Assembly: GCA_002946415.1 (NCBI GenBank)
Contig: NJPS01000076.1
Location: forward strand, 1 to 64,000
Source of the DNA: Rutstroemia sp. NJR-2017a BVV2
Lineage: Eukaryota; Ascomycota; Leotiomycetes; Helotiales; Rutstroemiaceae
Length of the DNA stretch: 64,000 nt
Direction of reading: 5' to 3'
Below the pieces are notes generated by a model that did not search any database, was not told where the DNA came from, and saw nothing but the letters and a program-made list of their open reading frames with translations. This document shows positions 59,310 through 64,000 of the stretch, in pieces. The first letter of the stretch is position 1. Every line of letters begins with the position of its first letter. The translations under genes and the position numbers were made by a program.

Positions 59310-59422
59310 AATTCGAACCTCCTCCTAATCAGAACTCCTCACAATCAGAACTCCTTCCAATCAGAACTCCTCCTAATCAGAACTCCTCCTAATCAGGACT
59401 CCTACTAATTAGGCCCCTCACC
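59310..59422. repeat. 16-bp minisatellite, about seven units
   Basis: Units of the type AATCAGAACTCCTCCT begin at 59310, 59327, 59343, 59359, 59375, 59391 and 59407. The spacing is exactly 16 bp after the first unit (17 bp). The terminal units are the most diverged. It lies upstream of the small unknown gene. Confidence 0.85.
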
Positions 59423-59605
59423 TACTTAGCATCACCTCAAGTTGCACAGGGCGTGGACTTTTCCTAGTTCTGAATATGACCTTTTGCTCTTATTAGTAGC
59501 TTCTAGTGCTTGGGTGCGGCACATGCAGAGCGTAAACCATGACCGACCCGACAGTATGGTAATGGACCCACTAAGCGCCCACCCTCAGCAACTTATTTTT
59601 GATAT

Positions 59606-59880
59606 GACCCAGCAGCGGTTCAAACCAATTGTCACTTCCCCAGTCACGAATGACAGGACAAGTTCTCAGCATGCAATATGATAAGACAGGCTGTCTCTAG
59701 AAGAATGCCGTCTCTTCCGCATAGAACCAGCACCTTGGCAGCGAAGTGCGTTTGACCCAGCAGCGGTTCGAACCAAATGTTACTTCTCCAGTCATGAATA
59801 AGATAACAAGTTCTCAACATGCACTGTGAAAAAACAGGCTGTGTCTAAAAGAATGCCGCACAGAAGCAGCACCTTAGCAA
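59606..59880. repeat. Tandem duplication (about 130-bp copies, 148-bp period)
   Basis: Copy A is about 59606-59741 and copy B about 59754-59880. Both begin GACCCAGCAGCGGTTC and share blocks ACAAGTTCTCA, ACAGGCTGT, AAGAATGCCG and CAGCACCTT. Copy B lacks about 12 bp near the end. Most substitutions are C/T or G/A. Confidence 0.75.
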
Positions 59881-60152
59881 GTTGACTTGGGGCAAACATA
59901 CAAGTCCTCCCACCACGATTGACCCAACATCCACAAATAAACAGCCAGCACTGATGCGAGGAGAGCTTCCTAACGCCACCAACATATAGTCGTTACGATT
60001 CGCCAATCAGGAGGGGAAGATATAATACCTGTAAGTACGTTCGAGCGTCGATTCGTATATGCCCCATTCTGGATATGAGAGTGAGAATATAGTCATAGCA
60101 GAAGAAACAAGAATAAAAAAGAGAGGAAACAATACGCATATGGCATCACTTT

Positions 60153-60177
60153 ATGCGCTACTTCTTAGATAGCGCAT
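60153..60177. repeat. Perfect 8-bp inverted repeat (hairpin)
   Basis: Arms ATGCGCTA (60153-60160) and TAGCGCAT (60170-60177) with a 9-nt loop. No T-run follows, so it is not a terminator of a known type. Confidence 0.6.
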
Positions 60178-61032
60178 ATGAAGTTCGTATGGCATAGCAT
60201 GCAAGTAGTTGACGAGAAATTTTGCCTGCAGTTGTTTTCATGAAGCATGCACCTAATAGGAGAGACCTCTCACAGCAGCAACTTTTGATCCCAGGGCGAA
60301 GCATTGATTGAGAGTTGAGTTTTTATTATAGTAAGTGGGCTGAACTCTTAGGACGTCTAAAAGCCATCATAGAGTAGGTGTAGGACTATTTCTAACCGAG
60401 CTTGAGAATCCAGTATTCCGCATCTCATAACAATCGCTATTTCGCAAATTGCAATAGTAAGCACTTTTCCTAGACTTTTCTTCCCAGGACCCCATAATTT
60501 CTGGTTTGCCACAGGGCGAACATCTCAGTGGGCAATTCCATTGTCCTCTCGATTCCTTTTAAAATCCCAACGAAGCTGCGTCGTCATCTTATTCACCTCG
60601 CGAAAAACTCCATGTGAAACTCTCTCCATTGCACGCTTGCAGGTCCGCTCATCTTCGCATTAAGAAGCTATGTTGTTTAGCTTTCGTTGTATGGCAAGTG
60701 TCCAATACTATCATGTTCAATCATAGGGATCTCTCGGTTGAGTAACCTTTGTCCAATCGGAGATCCTTCCAGGGGCTCGACCAATGGTTCCCCGTCTGTA
60801 TAGAGCTTTTCAAAGAAACCATATTTCAGTGTTTGTGTCGGATATCACCTCTGAACTGTCGAGTATTAAAGGCAGACATCACCTTGTCCAGTAGGACGAA
60901 GGATAATTCATCCGCAATCCGCAGTTTGGCCGTTTTGAAGGGCTTCCTAAGCCTTGAAGACCATTTGTTTTATGAAAACCGCACCTTTAGTCCATCTAAG
61001 GGTGAAATAGACGGCTAGTTCCATTTAGCCAT

Positions 61033-63543
61033 TCAGAAACCAGCTTTTCTGGCAGCCGAAACAATGGCAGCATTTACGTCAGAGGGCCTGAATCCAGGAG
61101 CTCGACCTAGACACACACTGCGATTAGTCAATTCTAAGAAAGATTAGCTATTATTCGAAAGCTTTGTGCTCGGATATCGTACCTTCAATGAGAACGTCCA
61201 CGCTGATCGTCACAATACGTCTCTCGCTATACCGGCTATTTGTAGCACTGCCGGCAGGACTGGCTCCGCCAGAATTATGACCAGACGGATCATCAAGCAA
61301 AGATTGAGCCGAATCGAACGAATTTTGATCTTTTGAGGAAGTTTCCCAAGATGGAAACGACATGAACATTTGGATGTTGCTGTTGGGTCTGTCAGAAGGA
61401 GCTTTGTTCGAACTATCGTTCATGTAGTCGAAGTTGAAAACATCTTGGTTGCTTTCACCAAGAACTCTTCCGATAGGACTTCGAGGAGTCGGGGGAAGAC
61501 CTGTATCAGTATTGTTGGTAGGTGGACTTGAATCACCGGCCAATGCAGCAAGGTCTATTTCCGCGCTAATATAGTCAGCTGCAGGAGGCAGATCGAACCC
61601 ATGCCCTCGAAGATAACCTTCAAGGTCGTTGGGATCGAACCATTGGCCCTCGAATCCGTCGAGATTAGATCTCATACCACTATCGATATTGTTCTGTGCT
61701 GGTACGACATTTGGCGTGAAAGGACCCATTGATAACCCGGTGCGGAATTTAGGCATGAGATCGTCATTCTCTGGATTGGGATAATAAGTGCCCGCACCAC
61801 CTATGTGAACGAATGGTGCTCGCCATTCGTTCATTGTTTCCTTCGCCGAACGAGATAGACCTCGTTTAAATCGTTCTATAATTGCCTGTTTGTTTTCGTA
61901 GAACAAGCAGAACCCAAAAACTTCTTGGAGCCTTTTCTTGTTGGGATTTTTACTAGTGAGCAACCTGTAACCTTTCTCAAGCGTTGCACGGTGCACACGT
62001 CGCGCGAAAGATAGTTCATAGTACGTATGTGTATTCGGAAGAGGTAATTCTTCTATTGGATAGAGCGCTTGAGAGAAGGCTTCGATGGTAGGATCAAGCG
62101 CGGGAGATTGTATTTGTACTCGGTACTGCTCGACGTCCATTGAATCGAAAATAAAACTTGCATTATCCTCAGTAGCTCTACTAATCACCTTCAAATCCTC
62201 TGGGCGTTGCCTGATATGTTGCTGGCCAAAATTAGGTCGTGCCTCTTCTTCAGGGCCAGTATCTCTGGAGACAGTATAACCACCCCAAGGATTTACCACT
62301 TCGGTGGCAACTGGCTCTTTAAGCTGCGGGGCTTTTGGTGAGCCACGTCGGGCTTTACTACGGCGAGCAGAAGGCTGCTCTACATCACCGCGAGGTTGTT
62401 GTGCCATCTCTTCAGGTGGTTCATCATCATCTTTCGAATTTTCGTCATTCGCACTTTGCTTTGCAAGCGTCAGGAATTGGTGCGTGGTTGACTTAAGCTG
62501 TTCGCCGAACTCTGGCTCACGCTGGAGGAGTCCACGCGACATCGCATAGTCGTACAGGTTAATAAAGAGATTGTTCATTTGCTCATTCGTGCCTCGAAGA
62601 TCCTGGACTTGCTTCTCAAGGGACGATATCGTGGTCTCCTTGCGATGACGGTAAGCTCTCTGGGCCATTCGGATTTGGGTTCTCCGTCTCTAAAATCATA
62701 AGCTTGTCAGTAACGGATAGCGGCATGATAGTCAGTTCAATCACGCGACCAAAGGTCCTCCTTCATACCAGCAGTGATAACAGATGGTGAAAAGGTGAAG
62801 ACACTCACATCTGCAGCAGTCTCATCCTTGGTGTCGACTCTTGGCCTTCCTCTGGCCTTCTTTCGAGCCTCTTCCTCGTCATCGACACTCGGCGCTTCAT
62901 TGCGAGACTTCCTCTTCCGTTTCGTACCATGATCTTGCTCCTCGCTCGTTGTCCTTGTCTCATCGTCCGCGCTCTTCTCCAGCATCCCAAACGGTATTGG
63001 ACTTTGTGCTGGGTTTTTCATTCTCACCTGGCCTGTCTCATGAGTTCTTGTTGAACTCCTCCCATCATCGTACTTCTCCGCACTTAAGATACCCAAACTA
63101 CTGGGATAAGTGGGCTGAAAGGGATGGCTTAGATAAGCACTCTGAGGGATATGCTGCGTGGGGTTGAAAATGAGGGTCTCCATGGCACGATGCTGTGCTG
63201 TTGTGTAATCCCCGACGAGGTTGGGTACGGAAGGTGGGATCCGGTAATGCGATGTCTCGTTTTGTTGATTACTGATCGATGAAGGCTCACGTGAAATTTC
63301 GGTAGTACGATTTCGGGTCGTCAAACTTTGGTTAGTCTGATGGTGATGGTCGTTCGAGTAATCGGAATTGGAGGCACGCCCGTCTGAATTGGGAATTGAC
63401 GAATTAGGATTCAGGCTGTGGCTGTTGCTGTCGTTGATATTGTTATTGTGACTGTTAGTGTGTGTTTGCATAGCTGCTTGGGTGAGAATAGTCAGAGCAT
63501 AATCATCTTGACGACGGTGGAGAAAATTGTATGAATGATCCAT
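61033..63543 (-). CDS. bZIP transcription factor (Yap-like basic region)
   Basis: Three exons, 63543-62809, 62689-61183 and 61106-61033, join in frame to 771 residues. The N-terminal 245 residues are Asn/Ser/His-rich (one Asn-rich run) and end in a basic KKARGRPRV segment. The bZIP starts at the exon 1/2 junction: RRRTQIRMAQRAYRHRKE (about 246-263) is the AQRAxR-type basic region, followed by the zipper (ISSLEKQVQDLRG). A central helical region (about 440-530, SFARRVHRATLEKGYRLL) is conserved in a group of large fungal bZIP proteins. The third exon (GRAPGFRPSDVNAAI to ARKAGF) fits perfectly in phase after the donor GTACGA at 61182. Nuclear; the specific regulon is unknown. Confidence 0.88.
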
Positions 63544-64000
63544 CCGGTCCGAGGCTCGAAGGCGGGCCCCCTTCTTTAAGGTCTAATGGGAATCCCCCTA
63601 GCCTTTCAACTGACTGTTGTCCGCGAAGTATAATTGCAGACGCCAGCTTCCGGCTGATTAAGAGACTGCTTTAACGCCGACGATAGTGCAGAACTCTAGT
63701 CATCGGGCTACCTGCGCACGTAAGTTAGGGAATGGTTTGTCAGCTGTTTTCGAATGACTGTACTTGCATCCTTGTCCCGGCCTTTCTGACTGGGAATAAA
63801 AGGTTGTGCCGAGTCCTGCAGCTCTGTCGTTCCTCTGGGGAATCGCAATTGTATGAAGCTCGATTAAGATATAAGTATTAGTGATCAAAGCCGGAGCAAA
63901 TCCCTCGTGCTTTGTCCAGGTGGGGACGTTTTCATCCTTTCTTTCTAGGGGTTCATGGACTTTTGCATTTCCGAGGACCGACCATTACTATTCAGTTTTG
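63544..64000. other. Upstream flank of the bZIP gene to the window edge
   Basis: 457 bp with no ORF of note. Presumed promoter and 5' leader of the bZIP gene. Confidence 0.45.

Larger units (their letters stand above)
59136..61032. other. Repeat-bearing intergenic region, 1.9 kb
   Basis: Between the small unknown gene and the bZIP gene. It holds the 16-bp minisatellite, a tandem duplication of about 148-bp period and a perfect hairpin, listed separately. No supportable ORF. Confidence 0.5.

Noticed and set aside
59606..59775. GGTTC(A/G)AACC elements resembling tRNA T-loops
   Set aside because: They lie within the tandem duplication; no cloverleaf can be drawn around either copy.
1..64000. 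CRISPR arrays, bacterial operons, prophage or insertion sequences
   Set aside because: No spacer-repeat arrays, no terminal inverted repeats with transposase, and gene structure is eukaryotic throughout.

Overview
This window is nuclear DNA from a filamentous ascomycete (Pezizomycotina). The evidence is short GT-AG introns (about 50-160 bp) with CTAAC/CTGAC-like branch sites, no operons, a VIB-1/XprG-type Ndt80 regulator, a TamA/DAL81-type Zn2Cys6 regulator, and fungal forms of HIR1, MON2, FAP1/NFX1, Bem46 and MMS2. Leotiomycetes is a plausible class, but that is an impression from protein similarity and was not tested. I assembled exon structures by hand by joining reading frames across introns. 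Almost every gene below closes in frame from ATG to stop.

Layout, left to right. 1-92: C-terminal tail of a + strand gene. 576-2526 (-): vib-1-like p53/Ndt80-family regulator. 4607-6326 (-): dihydropyrimidinase in five coding exons. 6.3-10.6 kb: a long gap with no gene I can support. 10603-13029 (+): TamA/DAL81-like Zn2Cys6 factor. 13660-15265 (-): MFS transporter. 16178-18780 (+): unrecognised AT-hook-like nuclear protein. 19517-20668 (-): DapA-family aldolase. 20.7-23.9 kb: gap. 23.9-25.3 kb (-): a decayed alpha/alpha-toroid (terpenoid-cyclase-like) gene, with another possible coding relic beside it. 26178-29471 (-): FAP1/NFX1. 30869-31570 (+): 2EXR-domain protein. 32654-33225 (+): small cysteine-rich secreted protein interrupted by a TAG. 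34731-36222 (-): Bem46-like hydrolase. 38513-40089 (+): LYAR-type zinc finger. 41664-45084 (-): HIR1. 45568-46727 (-): MDR oxidoreductase. 47350-48266 (-) and 48576-49882 (+): U1-type zinc-finger protein and mitochondrial stomatin-like protein, head to head. 50491-55813 (-) and 56156-56806 (+): MON2 and the ubiquitin E2 variant MMS2, head to head. 57099-58232 (-): LYR-motif mitochondrial protein. 58693-59135 (-): small unknown protein. 59.3-60.2 kb: minisatellite, tandem duplication and hairpin. 61033-63543 (-): bZIP factor.

Most of the window is ordinary housekeeping and regulatory gene space: nitrogen regulation (TamA, VIB-1), pyrimidine catabolism, chromatin assembly, Golgi/endosome traffic, DNA-damage ubiquitination and mitochondrial biogenesis. 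Nothing indicates a secondary-metabolite or defence cluster. The most interesting signals are the decayed toroid gene, the interrupted secreted protein, short duplications whose copies differ mostly by transitions (RIP-like), and a recurring switch from C-rich to G-rich sense strand inside individual genes.
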